Shown piece after piece: positions 44,151-55,690 of a DNA stretch of 64,000 bases (position 1 is its first letter; each line of letters starts with the position of its first letter). The notes below the pieces were generated by a model, which was given only the letters and a program-made list of their open reading frames with translations, was not told where the DNA came from and made no database searches. The translations under genes were made by a program, and so were the position numbers. This DNA comes from Prostheceraeus crozeri (taxonomy: Eukaryota; Platyhelminthes; Polycladida; Euryleptidae), in contig CAJQUW010008706.1 of the NCBI GenBank assembly GCA_907163375.1, positions 372,001 to 436,000 on the forward strand, written 5' to 3'.

Positions 44151-44768
44151 TTAAAACATTTGTGTTTCCTCATCACAATTAGGATTATAGAAAGTTTTCA
44201 AGTCAGCATCTTGGCGCTTCAACTTCAATTTAGGATTCCCATCTTTAGATTTCCGCCCTCGCTTTTTGCTCTCTTCCTTCCCATCACTTGAAGCAGTCTT
44301 ATCAATGTTAATTAAACATTTATCAATTGGTAGTGGCTCATTGACTAGTTGAAGAACCTTCATTTGTAAAGATGCGACTTTACCAGTCGAACAATGTGAG
44401 CCAATATAAAGTCCGGTAACGTGCACTAAGCCCATATAGCGACCCCGTTTGAGATCCTCACATTCCATCGCGTTTGTTAAGAGATCGAATCCTTGAAAAT
44501 GATCCGATAGTCTTAAAAACAGTGTATCGAATTCCGGCAATTCCTTGTAACCAACTCCTTCCTCTAATGCCTTTCTCCAATGAGTGGGAGCACTTTCAGG
44601 CAGCTCAACACATTCTTTCGCGAAAGAGTCAATAGTTTTAAGAATCACCTGTTGCCATTTTGGAAAAGTCACTCGCATTTGTCTCATATTGCTATACCCT
44701 GATGTAGACATACCATTACTGTGGAAGAATGGAACTTGAAGATAAAAGCCATCATCACCATAATTCAA
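44151..44768 (-). CDS. Polinton protein of unknown function, 205 aa
   Basis: A whole frame with its own TATA box (44970-44978) about 200 bases upstream. The first 145 residues look globular, with VTFPKWQQVILKTIDSF and a GRYMGLVHVTGLYIG strand. The last 60 are very basic (KKRGRKSKDGNPKLKLKR), including a strong nuclear localisation-type cluster. It may act in the nucleus or bind DNA. I recognise no family. Confidence 0.6.
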   Translation of the reverse strand: MNYGDDGFYLQVPFFHSNGMSTSGYSNMRQMRVTFPKWQQVILKTIDSFAKECVELPESAPTHWRKALEEGVGYKELPEFDTLFLRLSDHFQGFDLLTNAMECEDLKRGRYMGLVHVTGLYIGSHCSTGKVASLQMKVLQLVNEPLPIDKCLINIDKTASSDGKEESKKRGRKSKDGNPKLKLKRQDADLKTFYNPNCDEETQMF

Positions 44769-44969
44769 GGTTTGAAACTAGAATGTATTTCCAATCCCTT
44801 GCACCTTTCGTGTCGGACGAAGCTTCAAGAGATCTTGCTCAAAAGCGTCACCTTCCTCTCTGATTGTATACATTTTCTGAGTCCTGTTTCAACAACTACT
44901 AATTCGGAGCTTTCAACCAGCGCAAATGAATTGTCACTTGAAAGTGGTAAAATATCATTAAAGCGTCTT

Positions 44970-44978
44970 CCTTATATA
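44970..44978 (-). promoter_or_regulatory. TATATAAGG promoter of the 44768 gene
   Basis: Minus strand TATATAAGGAAG. A TGACACGTCA-type CRE-like sequence and a TGAGTCA AP-1 site (44991-45018) lie just upstream on the same strand, echoing the polymerase promoter. Confidence 0.6.
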
Positions 44979-45147
44979 CACCTATATATGACTCATCAAT
45001 CAAAGTGATGACGTGTCACTTTATGATTTGCTAACCTTATATTAACATTGCAGCAGTTGCTGCAATCCTTCCAAGCGGACTATTGATTACACCATTAATA
45101 CTGTTTCCAATATCATTTAACATACTTAGAAACCCACCACCACCGCG

Positions 45148-45429
45148 CTAAATTAAGTTTCGCCTTTTCTTATCACTACTCCTTGGATTTGAAAACTTTT
45201 TTATGCTATTCAAAGAGCCAGCATTCAATAGAGGCTTGTAAATAGGTAGACATTTGTGTATTGCAAAAGCTAAATCACGAATGAAATCATCACTTGAATT
45301 TTGAATCAATTTACGCTTCTTCTTATTATCATGTATCCTGTTTAACTTTCGCAACGCCTTTTTAAACTGACTTGAAGGTTTGAAGGACCGTTTCGATTGA
45401 CGAGAAGATGCCTTCCGTTTTACAGACAT
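45148..45429 (-). CDS. small basic Polinton protein, 93 aa
   Basis: The protein is strongly basic: SVKRKASSRQSKRSFK at the start, then DNKKKRKL, and KKRRNL at the end. A hydrophobic helix lies in the middle (DFIRDLAFAIHKCL). This layout recurs as a small protein in other Polintons. A TTTTATAAG TATA-like box (about 45534-45545) lies upstream. A DNA-binding or core role is plausible but unproven. Confidence 0.5.
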   Translation of the reverse strand: MSVKRKASSRQSKRSFKPSSQFKKALRKLNRIHDNKKKRKLIQNSSDDFIRDLAFAIHKCLPIYKPLLNAGSLNSIKKFSNPRSSDKKRRNLI

Positions 45430-45587
45430 TTTTATTCTAATATGGAAATAGATAATACAATTACAATTTTTGCTTAGTACTTACAACATTATACACAAAC
45501 GTTTACAAGCATTCACACAGAGTTTGTTATGGGTACTTATAAAATTACATAAATTGCGTTCACTCATCAAATGTTCCTAAATGGCAC

Positions 45588-46541
<954 letters not shown>

Positions 46542-46572
46542 TTATGCTTGAAATAGAACGGTACAATGTCCT

Positions 46573-46581
46573 CCTTATATA
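46573..46581 (-). promoter_or_regulatory. TATATAAGG promoter of the H4-fusion gene
   Basis: Minus strand CTATATAAGGAGG, 47 bases before the ATG at 46526. A TGATGAGTCATCA AP-1-like palindrome (46627-46639) lies about 50 bases upstream. The gene therefore has Polinton-type control, not histone-cluster control. Confidence 0.65.
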
Positions 46582-46636
46582 GAAAAGTCACACAAAGACA
46601 CAATAGTGACCAATCACAGACCTGCATGATGACTCA

Positions 46637-47149
46637 TCATGCACGATATACAGTGACTGTTGAAGATATTTCTTCATCACAAAGGGGACAAGATGAAGTT
46701 TCAAAGAGTACATAACATGTAGAACACATAACGCTATGAGAACATGGTAAAAAGAGAAGGGATCGTTCCTGTTTAAAACATTTAACGCAGTTCCGTTCAC
46801 ATAATAATTTAAATGTCTCTTCTTCTAATTTCCTTCTGAAGTCACTTTTATTGGGAGAACTTTTTATTAAAACACTGTCAGATGTCTCTTTCTTTCCATA
46901 TCGTTCCAATTTGATCCTCCTAATTTCACTATCATTGCAGTGTAGCATGGAGAAATCCTCTATCCACCTACGATCCAAATTGTGATTCATAGCATGCTCA
47001 TCTAGATCCATTAGCCGATCAACTAAATCACCAGCGTTGATATTTTCACTGAGATTTGTTACAGTTTCTATAGCTTTGAACGAATATCCAAGGTCTCTTG
47101 CGACAACCCACGACGTTGGGATACTAGTCATCATTATGTATGTCATCAA
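46637..47149 (-). CDS. UBA-RING ubiquitin ligase-like protein (IAP-tail-like)
   Basis: A whole frame of 170 codons starting just inside the right terminal repeat. Residues 15-50 (DLGYSFKAIETV, then AGDLVDRLMDLD) resemble the UBA domain of inhibitor-of-apoptosis proteins. The C-terminus is a RING of the IAP/MDM2 type: CVKC, then PCSHSVMC-x-x-C, then CPLC. No BIR domain is present. Such proteins direct ubiquitin transfer and, in viruses, block cell death or immune signalling. In this element it lies next to the H4 fusion on the same strand. Confidence 0.8.
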   Translation of the reverse strand: MMTYIMMTSIPTSWVVARDLGYSFKAIETVTNLSENINAGDLVDRLMDLDEHAMNHNLDRRWIEDFSMLHCNDSEIRRIKLERYGKKETSDSVLIKSSPNKSDFRRKLEEETFKLLCERNCVKCFKQERSLLFLPCSHSVMCSTCYVLFETSSCPLCDEEISSTVTVYRA

Positions 47150-47204
47150 ACAACTATCGTAAAAGGAAAATCAATGTGTCATCTTGATTACAATGGTTTC
47201 AATA

Positions 47205-47504
47205 GTCACAATAGTCGCAATTGAGCAAACCCACTCAAAATCAAACAACGGACGTCTATCGGTACGTACCCAAGTGCTCAGAACCAAACCACACAAGTTC
47301 GATCATAGACGTTCCGAAACACAGTGTACTCAACCGAGTGTACCGAACACATGTACCTATCCAGTAAAACAGATCTCATACAGGTTCCTATTCATAACAC
47401 TGAATTATACATGTACCTATCCATGTACCTATTGATAACACTAAATTATACATGTACCCATCCATGTACCTATCCCTCGCAAGTAGGGCACAGTTTTCAC
47501 TACT
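47205..47504 (-). repeat. Polinton right terminal inverted repeat
   Basis: The reverse complement of 26618-26917 with about two differences. The same 6-bp CTATTC follows at 47505-47510. The open frame 47324-47611 across this boundary is only the translated repeat. Confidence 0.95.
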
Positions 47505-48152
47505 CTATTCAGTATTTTGTCAGCCACTATGTGTGGGACCCCGCTCGTCTGGGTTTGAGTGTTCAGGTTAGGGGTCGAAATACAACTAGACGAGTACCTG
47601 CTGATGACTGACGGACTGCAGTATTGTGTTTTATATCCCTTAATCGGTAGCTGAAGTAGTGGTCGATGTATTGTAATTCAAATGAAGAAATGTGGAATTA
47701 CATGAAGTACTATAGACGGATGAAGAAACTGGCGATAACAAATTCAAGTGAAGAAATAGTATTTTCCATGTGTAGTCTTAGGTATAGTGTGTATAGTTTC
47801 ATTGCTTTCGGTGTAGTACAATGTCATTGAAGTTCTATTGTTTACCTCCATTATCCACTTTCCACTTATCCACTCTTACCATTATCCACTTTGTGTAGTG
47901 TCAAATATAGTTCACTTGTAATCGGTGTAGTAGCATCGTTGTATTTCCATATTTTACCTCCACTTTTCCAATTTCTATTCATCGGTTTCCTGTTGTTTTA
48001 TGATATCCATTTTTAATTTCCTTAACCTATGGTGACCATTGTCTTATTCTATTTCCACTATCAGCATCTGTAGTCGGTACAGTATATTAGACGTCTGCTT
48101 TGAACGTACATACGGCAGTGTTTGGAATCTATGGTATTAGTACAAGTCTTAA
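47505..48152 (+). repeat. first pseudo-LTR of the Penelope element (right piece)
   Basis: Matches 51846-52488 almost exactly (only a few differences by eye, for example near 47626 and 48112). The missing start of this repeat lies at 26586-26617, left of the Polinton. It contains a 7-bp hairpin CTCGTCT/AGACGAG and a CTGATGA motif. Confidence 0.9.
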
Positions 48153-48605
48153 GATTTCCATTTTTACCAGATATTGGGCCAAAGCTGATCAATTTTAATT
48201 CGTTGCCACGAGAAAGCTACATTGAGTTCTTTTAAGAACTGATTAATCCAATGGTTACACTAGCATTGCCTTTATACACTTGCGGATTGGAGAACGCTAT
48301 CAGTCCTCATTAGGACTACTTTAACTAATAATTTAAATTAGTAAGCATTATATTCTATTATAAATGGCTACTGGGATAACTTTCATCATCGTATGAGAAT
48401 TACGTGGATAGTATGTCTTCAGATGCAGGTGGTATCACGACCCCGCTACTGGACCTCTGCTAGCTGGCGAAATGCCTCATTTGTCCCACATCCTAATAAT
48501 TATCATACATAGTCACTTAGGCGCAAATGTCAATAGATAGCAGGAATTTGAAAGTCCAACCTCGGCAAATTCCTCGCTCTTTTCGAGGCTCTGGCAAATT
48601 TTCTC
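48153..48605. other. Penelope element leader
   Basis: A noncoding part between the first pseudo-LTR and the RT gene. No open frame is supported. Confidence 0.5.
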
Positions 48606-51395
48606 ATGGTTTATATGGTACGAAAAGTCTTCAGCGTTAATGCGAAGGAGTGGCTAGCGCCCTCTACTTTGAAAAACATTAGATTTTGTGGTAGCAATAG
48701 ATGCCTTTGCTGTAAATCTTTGAATACTGAAAATTGCTACGAAAGTTTCAATACAGGCAACCGGTTTATCTTTGATCAGCCAGGTGTTTTTACTTGTAAA
48801 AGTAGAAATGTTATTTATCTTATATCATGTAGCAGATGTGGAATGCAATATGTAGGACGGACAAAGCAACCGCTACATTGTAGATTAAATGGTCATCGCC
48901 ATTCAGTATTAAAAGGTCACTTAAACACATATCTTAGCAATCACTTTAAGCAAGATCATCATTCTTGGACTGATGTTGAATTGCAAATTATTGATCATGT
49001 TGATGACAATATATACATATCACCGGAAGAGATAACCAGAGAGCTCAACCGCAAGGAAGACATGCATATCAAGATGCTCAATACCTTATACTCCTTGGGT
49101 TTGAATGGTAGAGTTTTGGGAGGTGGATGTGTATCTCAGCAGTCCATATCCAATGATCAATTTTTTAGTTATCCGATTAGCAGACGAAAAAGGAGTCATG
49201 GAATAAGAAAATCGGGTAGAAAAAGCTCAAGTATTATGGAACTTGACAATACCTATCAAGAATTGCAAGATTCTTTTGAGACGCGTAGGATGTCAAAGTT
49301 TTATCATCATCTAAAATCTCTCCCTAAAAATATGCTAAGAGCCATTCTAGGCAAGACAAGGGATGAGGCAAACATGATGACATTTGTACTAACAGCATAC
49401 ATTCAAAATAAACTTAATCTAGACTCGGAGAACAAAAATGTAAAAGAACGAGCAACCATAATCATCCCGTTCGAATCTCAGACAATAGACTCACTCAATC
49501 TCATGTCTATATTCTGCGATCACAGTGTGTGCAAGCTAATTCCAAGCACAGTTCAAGAACGTTATCCACCGAAAATATTCTATAAATTAGATAAACCCAC
49601 TGCATTGAAGTTTTGCAATTATGGGCGTTTTTTGAATAACCTAAAGTTTCAGGATGTGATGCACATCATGAACAATCCATGCTCATGTAGCAAGAGACAA
49701 TCCTTTGTTTACCCACATTATGGTCACGTAATAACGGGTGATCTGGATATTGTGGATGATGAAGACTTACGTCAACTCTTCAGTTTTGGCACCAAACACA
49801 GAATCCCCAAAAGCCTTAGTTGGAGTGCCATAACAACTCAAATTAGTAATTCATTAGATGAGCATATTACAAAAATAAGTAAGAAAGAGAAGCTTGAGGC
49901 TACTTTATTCTCAGCGTGGAAATCAAGAATCATGGCACTGATTAAAGATCGAATATATCTTGCCAAGAAATCCTCGAATAGATTTCGCGCACACAGTAAT
50001 CGACACAAGATTAATGTCAAAATGGGCAAAAATCTGAAAGAATTGCAGAATGACGTCATAATTACGCCAGTTGATAAAGCATCTAATAATTATGCCTTCA
50101 TTTGCAAAAAGTTTTATCTCCAAATTCTCTTAGCCGAGTTGGGAATTGATATTTCCACGTCAAACATATCGGGTAATGATACCTATGGTCCAGAGCAAAT
50201 TTTAGCGCAGAATGTAATTGAGCAACATACAACAATTATGAAAAGCGAGTTCAAACTAGCTGTCTGTGAAAAAGACAGAAAATTACCAAAATTATATTGG
50301 ATTCCAAAATTTCGCAAAACTCCATGCAAATTTAGATTCATAGCAGGAGCACGACAATGCACATCGAAAAAGCTTTCCATCAAAGTAAATTCAGCCTTAA
50401 GTATTTTGCGTGACAATTTTCAGAGATATTGTATGGCAATTAAGAGAAACAGCGATTTCGATTGCTTCTGGAGTATAAAGTCCACGCAAGAATTTCTACA
50501 CAGATTAAATTCGACACTAGTTCATTCATTGCAAGTTTTCGATTTTTCAATCTTATATACGAATCTTGATCAAAAAATGATTGAAGATCACATATTCGCT
50601 ATTATGGATTTGGTGTTTAATTCCTCAAATAGAAAATTTATTTGCATTGGATATGATAAGTCCTTTTGCTCAATGAAAAAATATAATGGTTATCACTGTT
50701 TTGATAAACAGAAGTTAAAAGAAGCCATACATTTCCTATTATCACAGACCTACGTCACATTCGGTAATTTAGTTTTCAGGCAGATTAAAGGCATTCCAAT
50801 GGGAGGAAATTCTAGTCCACTCCTAGCTGACCTATTCCTCTTACACTGCGAATATGTTTTTATGCAAAATTTGATAAAAACTAAGAAATATCATTTAGCA
50901 CGCTTGTTATCATCTACATCAAGATACATAGACGATATATGTGTTGTCAATTATAAACACTTTGATTCTTTGCTTCAAAGAATTTATCCCCCTGACTTGT
51001 TGGCGCAGAGAAATGGTGATAGCGACAAAGAGGTAGTTTACCTTGATGTGAAAATACAAATCTCATAGAACAGCTTGAGAACTTCAGTATATCACAAGGT
51101 AGATGACTTCTCTTTCTCTGTGGTGCAACTGACTTTTCTGGAGAGCATGATCCCATTACAGATGGCCCTTCATGTTTTCGCGTCGCAGGTAGTCAGATAT
51201 TGTAGAATATGCTCGAAGTTACAAGACGCTGTACACAAAACTAACAAGACACTAAATATCATGAAATCTAGAGGTTATTCCCAGCATGAATTGATGAGTT
51301 ACACAGAAAAGGCTCTCACAAGGCATAATGAATCGCTTCACAAATATGGTCTTTTCTCGGCTCGACAATTCACTTCACTCTGTGAATTTCAATGA
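48606..51395 (+). CDS. GIY-YIG plus reverse transcriptase of a Naiad-like PLE
   Basis: The frame opens at 48606 for 820 codons. A Cys cluster (residues 28-44, CGSNRCLCCKSL) precedes a GIY-YIG nuclease at the N-terminus: VIYLISC, then MQYVGRTKQPLHCRLNGHR (about residues 70-97), with EDMHIKMLNTL holding the likely catalytic Glu. RT motifs follow: KLYWIPKFRKTPCKFRFIAG, FDFSILYTNL (A), GIPMGGNSSPLLADLF (B), RYIDDICVV (C) and VYLDVKI. The nuclease before the RT is the permuted order known from Naiad and Chlamys PLEs; classical PLEs have it after. One in-frame TAG at 51066 separates the palm from the thumb, which continues in the same frame (VYHKVDDFSF, FLESMIP) to 51395. Confidence 0.9.
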
Positions 51396-51823
51396 GGCGC
51401 GCGACCAACAAAACGACTCACATTTTCCTTAACGCCTTGATGCATAGATGAATAAACGACTAACAATGACTTGTAGCCATCATATGGGGGCGGTGAAGAG
51501 TGAATACAGAGCGCTTAGCGTGGCTTACGTGAGATGAGAGAGCTCCCATTGTTATCTTGATGTCTTGATGTATGAGGCGAAGTTTGTGTAAAGGCGGATT
51601 ACATATTTATCACACAGCGATTACATCTTTATGGGATTCGAGGATGAACAGGATCTGTTTACTTGTGGGAATCGAAAAGGCAAAGATTGATGTACAGGAT
51701 TTTTTTACATGTGTGGATCGCAAAAGCATACTGTATTTATTGATGGGATGAATTTAATGACAGGATCAGTTTACATGTGGGAAACGCAACAATTGAATGA
51801 TGTCTGATTTATTTTTGTGACAT
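51396..51823. other. Penelope element 3' noncoding part
   Basis: No gene is seen between the RT gene and the second pseudo-LTR. A loosely repeated ACAGGAT-TTACATGTG-GGGA motif recurs two or three times (51650-51790). Confidence 0.5.
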
Positions 51824-52488
51824 ATCTTTCAAGATATATCATTACCTATTCAGTATTTTGTCAGCCACTATGTGTGGGACCCCGCTCGTCTGGGTTTGAG
51901 TGTTCAGGTTAGGGGTCGAAATACAACTAGACGAGTACCTGCTGATGACTGACGGACTGCAGTATTATGTTTTATATCCCTTAATCGGTAGCTGAAGTAG
52001 TGGTCGATGTATTGTAATTCAAATGAAGAAATGTGGAATTACATGAAGTACTATAGACGGATGAAGAAACTGGCGATAACAAATTCAAGTGAAGAAATAG
52101 TATTTTCCATGTGTAGTCTTAGGTATAGTGTGTATAGTTTCATTGCTTTCGGTGTAGTACAATGTCATTGAAGTTCTATTGTTTACCTCCATTATCCACT
52201 TTCCACTTATCCACTCTTACCATTATCCACTTTGTGTAGTGTCAAATATAGTTCACTTGTAATCGGTGTAGTAGCATCGTTGTATTTCCATATTTTACCT
52301 CCACTTTTCCAATTTCTATTCATCGGTTTCCTGTTGTTTTATGATATCCATTTTTAATTTCCTTAACCTATGGTGACCATTGTCTTATTCTATTTCCACT
52401 ATCAGCATCTGTAGTCGGTACAGTATATTAGACGTCTGCTTTGAACGTGTATACGGCAGTGTTTAAAATCTATGGTATTAGAACAAGT
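51824..52488 (+). repeat. second pseudo-LTR of the Penelope element
   Basis: The uninterrupted copy of the direct repeat. Its CATATCTTTCAAGA start matches 26588-26601 and the remainder matches 47505-48152. It provides the empty-site reference for the Polinton insertion. Confidence 0.9.
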
Positions 52489-53765
52489 AGTAACCCCATC
52501 CCAAAATCAAGTGCAAAATGTGAAATGATGAGTCATCAGGCTGACTCAGCCCCCCCCCTCTGGAAGGAAGGTGAGGGAGAGAGTCAAGGATGTGTTGGGA
52601 GGAATGGGTCCGTAAGGAGAAAACTGGTCCCTACCCCCTCTGGAAGGAAGGTGAGGGAGAGAGCCAAGGATGTGTTGGGAGGAATGGGTCCGTAAGGAGA
52701 AAACTGGCCCCTACCCCCCCCTCTGGCGGGAAGGAAGGAGTGTTGGTAAGAGTTGGGCAGGAAGGTGATAGGAATGTGTGAGGGATAGAGTTGGAAAAAG
52801 GCAGGTGTTGGAGGTTTTGGGATAAGAAAGTCCATGTTTCGGCATGAAGGAGACCTCGGATGGGAAAACGGAGGCCAGATTCGGAATTTGTGGTCAATTT
52901 TGGGTTAGGAAGGATGTTTCCATCGACATCGGAGACAAAAAGTTTTGAGGACGTCCCCCCCCCCCCTCCTGCCAAACTTCCAACTTTGGTGTTAGAGATC
53001 GTACAAAGTCGTGCAATAGCTCATTTGAAAGCTGAGAATCAGACAAAAGCAGTGGAAAGCTCAGTTTGGACTAATTTTCTTGGGTTCAGGGAGGAAAATG
53101 GCAGGAAACCGTCAGAGTTGGAAAAGGCTGGTGTTGGAGGTTTTGGGATGAGAAAAGTCAATTTTCGGGCAGAAGGAGGTCTCGGATGGGAAAACGGAGT
53201 GCAAATTCGGACGTTTTGGTCAATCTTGGGTCTAGAAACTTCTTCCCAACTCAATCGGAGAGAAAAGTTCTGACCCCCCCTCGGCAGCGATCTTCTAACT
53301 TTGGTTGTAAACATCGTAGAAAGTCGTGCAATAGCTCGTTTGAAAGCTGAGAGTGAGACAAATTCAGTGGAAAACATGGCTTCTTCGTATCTGCCTTCGT
53401 TTAGAGGTGAGATGTTATTGAAATTTTGGGACATTGACGAAAAAACGACAGAGTTAGAATGTTTATGAAAATCGCTCTAGCGGGTGAAGCAAGCCTGGGA
53501 CGGGAAAACAGAGACCGGATTTGGAATCAGCGTCACATTCTGCTTCGGCATGCTACATTTGAAAGCAATCGGAGAGAAAATTTTTTTCATTTTTCCGAAA
53601 AACGAGTTAGAATTTTTGCGATGGCTGTGGGCTGTAGAGCCAAAACGAAGCATCGGATGGGAAAATGGAGGGCAGATTCGGATTCAGCGTCAAATTCTAC
53701 ATGCAAATGGCGTATTTCCAGCTCAATCGGAGCACTAGAACCGGAGATAGTCGGGTTTTTAGTGT
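52489..53765. repeat. G-rich and 330-bp tandem repeats
   Basis: An 83-bp unit containing CTCTGGAAGGAAGGTGAGGG is present twice in tandem (about 52555-52717) with C-runs between. A longer unit of about 325 bp, marked by GGTGTTGGAGGTTTTGGGAT, CTCGGATGGGAAAACGGAG and GTCGTGCAATAGCTC, is clear at 52797-53122 and 53123-53455. Decayed partial copies continue to 53700. Open frames here are translations of the repeat. Confidence 0.75.
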
Positions 53766-53830
53766 TTGAATGATGGGTATTACGTCATCAGCTGATCGCC
53801 TCACACTATATAAGTGGAAACTCGGCTTGT
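53766..53830 (+). promoter_or_regulatory. candidate RNA polymerase II promoter
   Basis: TTACGTCATCAGCTGATC (53779-53796) is followed by CTATATAAGTGG (53807-53818). This CRE-like plus TATATAAG arrangement resembles the Polinton promoters. No coding frame starts downstream, so any transcript may be noncoding or spliced. Confidence 0.35.
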
Positions 53831-55019
53831 GGAAATCAGTTCTCCTCCCGACTGGGTTGGGGTAGGTGAACTCTGGAGCTCCGATGATAGCATTGGAAAT
53901 CTGAAAAACCGGGTTTCTGTAAGAAACCGACTTAGAAAATTTCATTGCTGAAGTCAGCTAAGGCGTCAGACTTAGAGGTTAGCCAGGAGATGGCCTTCGT
54001 CTCCAGGCCATAAAAGACGCCAAAACTTTAAAGGCTTGCAACTTTGCTTCTACAAGTCCGCTTGACTTGATTCAAAAAAGGTTCGGTTGCCATTGACCTG
54101 CTCTAAGTGATAGACTACTTATAAAATTTCATAAGAGTGCTAAAAAGTTGAAAAATTTAAATTCACTAGTTTTGGAGGTTTTCTGGGGTGTTCGACCCTG
54201 CTGAAGTCAACTAGATGATTTTTAGTGAGCCAGTCTTCTCATGGACTAAGCGGCTTTTCACTGAAAGCGAGCAAGACACGGAGAGTTTTGCTGTATATTC
54301 CACTGACAGGGTGTTCCTTCGGGACGGCGGACGATGCCGTAGTGATAAGTGTGGCAAGGGAGTGTGTCATAGTTTAGACCGAAACCGCTGGGGCAACTCA
54401 TGTCTCATGTTGAGCATTTGACGCAGTTCTCAACGTAGCACTTTGAACGCCAATCGGTTGAGTCTTAGCTATCTTGTCATGGGTGGCCTCTAAACATATC
54501 CATTGCAAAACGCTTGTGAATCAAGCTCTCTACCGCTTGCTATCAAGCTGATCAAAGTTTGCCAACCTCATACCAACTCCACCGGTTTTCATGTCTGGAG
54601 ATCAAGTCATGGACGGTGCAAGTCACGGAGATTTTCGGTGTGATACTTCCTGTGGGTGGGCGTTCTTTCGAGACAGCGGTGAAGTTCGTAGCGATGACTA
54701 CTGCACGGGACGTGGGCAATGGTAATCCTTGTGAAACCTCTCTGCGTCATGTTTGCAATTTTTCGTCTCAACGTTGTACTCTCACCGCCAGGGCGACATT
54801 TAGCTATCTGCCAAAGGTTAGCTCATAAAATCTCCATTGCACTTGTCTCCCGACAGTTGCCCAAGCATGTGAGAATGAACCATGCGTTCTGCTTGTCTCT
54901 ATCACGGAGACAAAATGATGAATGGAATGAGGGGAGGACATTCATGCGCCACACGCAACACATCACAGACTTCTCTCTTCGCTAGTGAACAAGCTCTTGT
55001 CAGTGTCGTCAGAAACTTT
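53831..55019. other. unassigned DNA with an old duplication
   Basis: Two regions about 325 bases apart (near 54280-54460 and 54605-54800) share ACGGAGA-TTT-G-TGT, CGGGAC and TAGCTATCT blocks. This may be a decayed tandem duplication with a period like that of the array to the left. Short frames at 54215-54421 and 54559-54828 have several Cys but no motif. Confidence 0.35.
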
Positions 55020-55690
55020 ATCATGTTGTACAAAGGTTTTATTGCAACACAGGTTGATGTATAGTTAGAAAGTTTGATCATGACGTTTATTCGTAAATCT
55101 AGTCAGAAACTTCATCATGTTGTACAAAGGTTTTACTGCAGCATAGGTTGATGTATAGTTAGAAAGTTTGATCATTGAAGTTGTATTCGTGACATGTTTT
55201 GTAAAAGTTTGACTGTAACACAGGTTGATGTATAGTTAGAAAGTTTGATCATGACGTTTATTCATAAGTCTAGTCAGAAACTTTATCATGTTGTACAAAG
55301 GTTTTATTGCAACACAGGTTGATGTATAGTTAGAAAGTTTGATCATGAAGTTTATTCGTGAGTGTCATCAGAAAGTGTATCATGGTTTGTAAAAGCAAAG
55401 TTTAGTATAGTCAAATATTTTTACTGTAACACAGGTTGATGTATAGTTAGAAAGTTTGATCATGACGTTTATTCGTAAGTCTAGTCAGAAACTTCATCAT
55501 GTTGTACAAAGGTTTTACTGCAGCATAGGTTGATGTATAGTTAGAAAGTTTGATCATTGAAGTTGTATTCGTAAGTCTAATCAGAAAGTGTATCATGGTT
55601 TGCAAAAGCAAAGTTTAGTATAGTCAAATATTTTTACTGTAACACAGGTTGATGTATAGTTAGAAAAGTTTGATCATGATGTTTTATGAA
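55020..55690. repeat. 7-copy tandem array
   Basis: The core GTTGATGTATAGTTAGAAA followed by GTTTGATCATGA occurs near 55052, 55146, 55223, 55318, 55435, 55528 and 55647. The spacers vary from 77 to 119 bases and are themselves of two or three kinds (TCATGTTGTACAAAGGTTTT or TATCATGGTTTG-AAAAGCAAAG). This is a higher-order minisatellite. Confidence 0.9.

Noticed and set aside
47511-47620. Hammerhead ribozyme in the PLE pseudo-LTR
   Set aside because: PLE repeats often carry one, and pieces resembling the core (GGGGTCGAAA with a matching GACCCC, and CTGATGA) are present, but I could not place them in a consistent type I, II or III fold. A covariance-model scan of 47505-48152 would decide.
55020-55690. 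CRISPR-like array
   Set aside because: Regular-looking repeats but variable repeat and spacer lengths, shared spacers, and a clearly eukaryotic setting.
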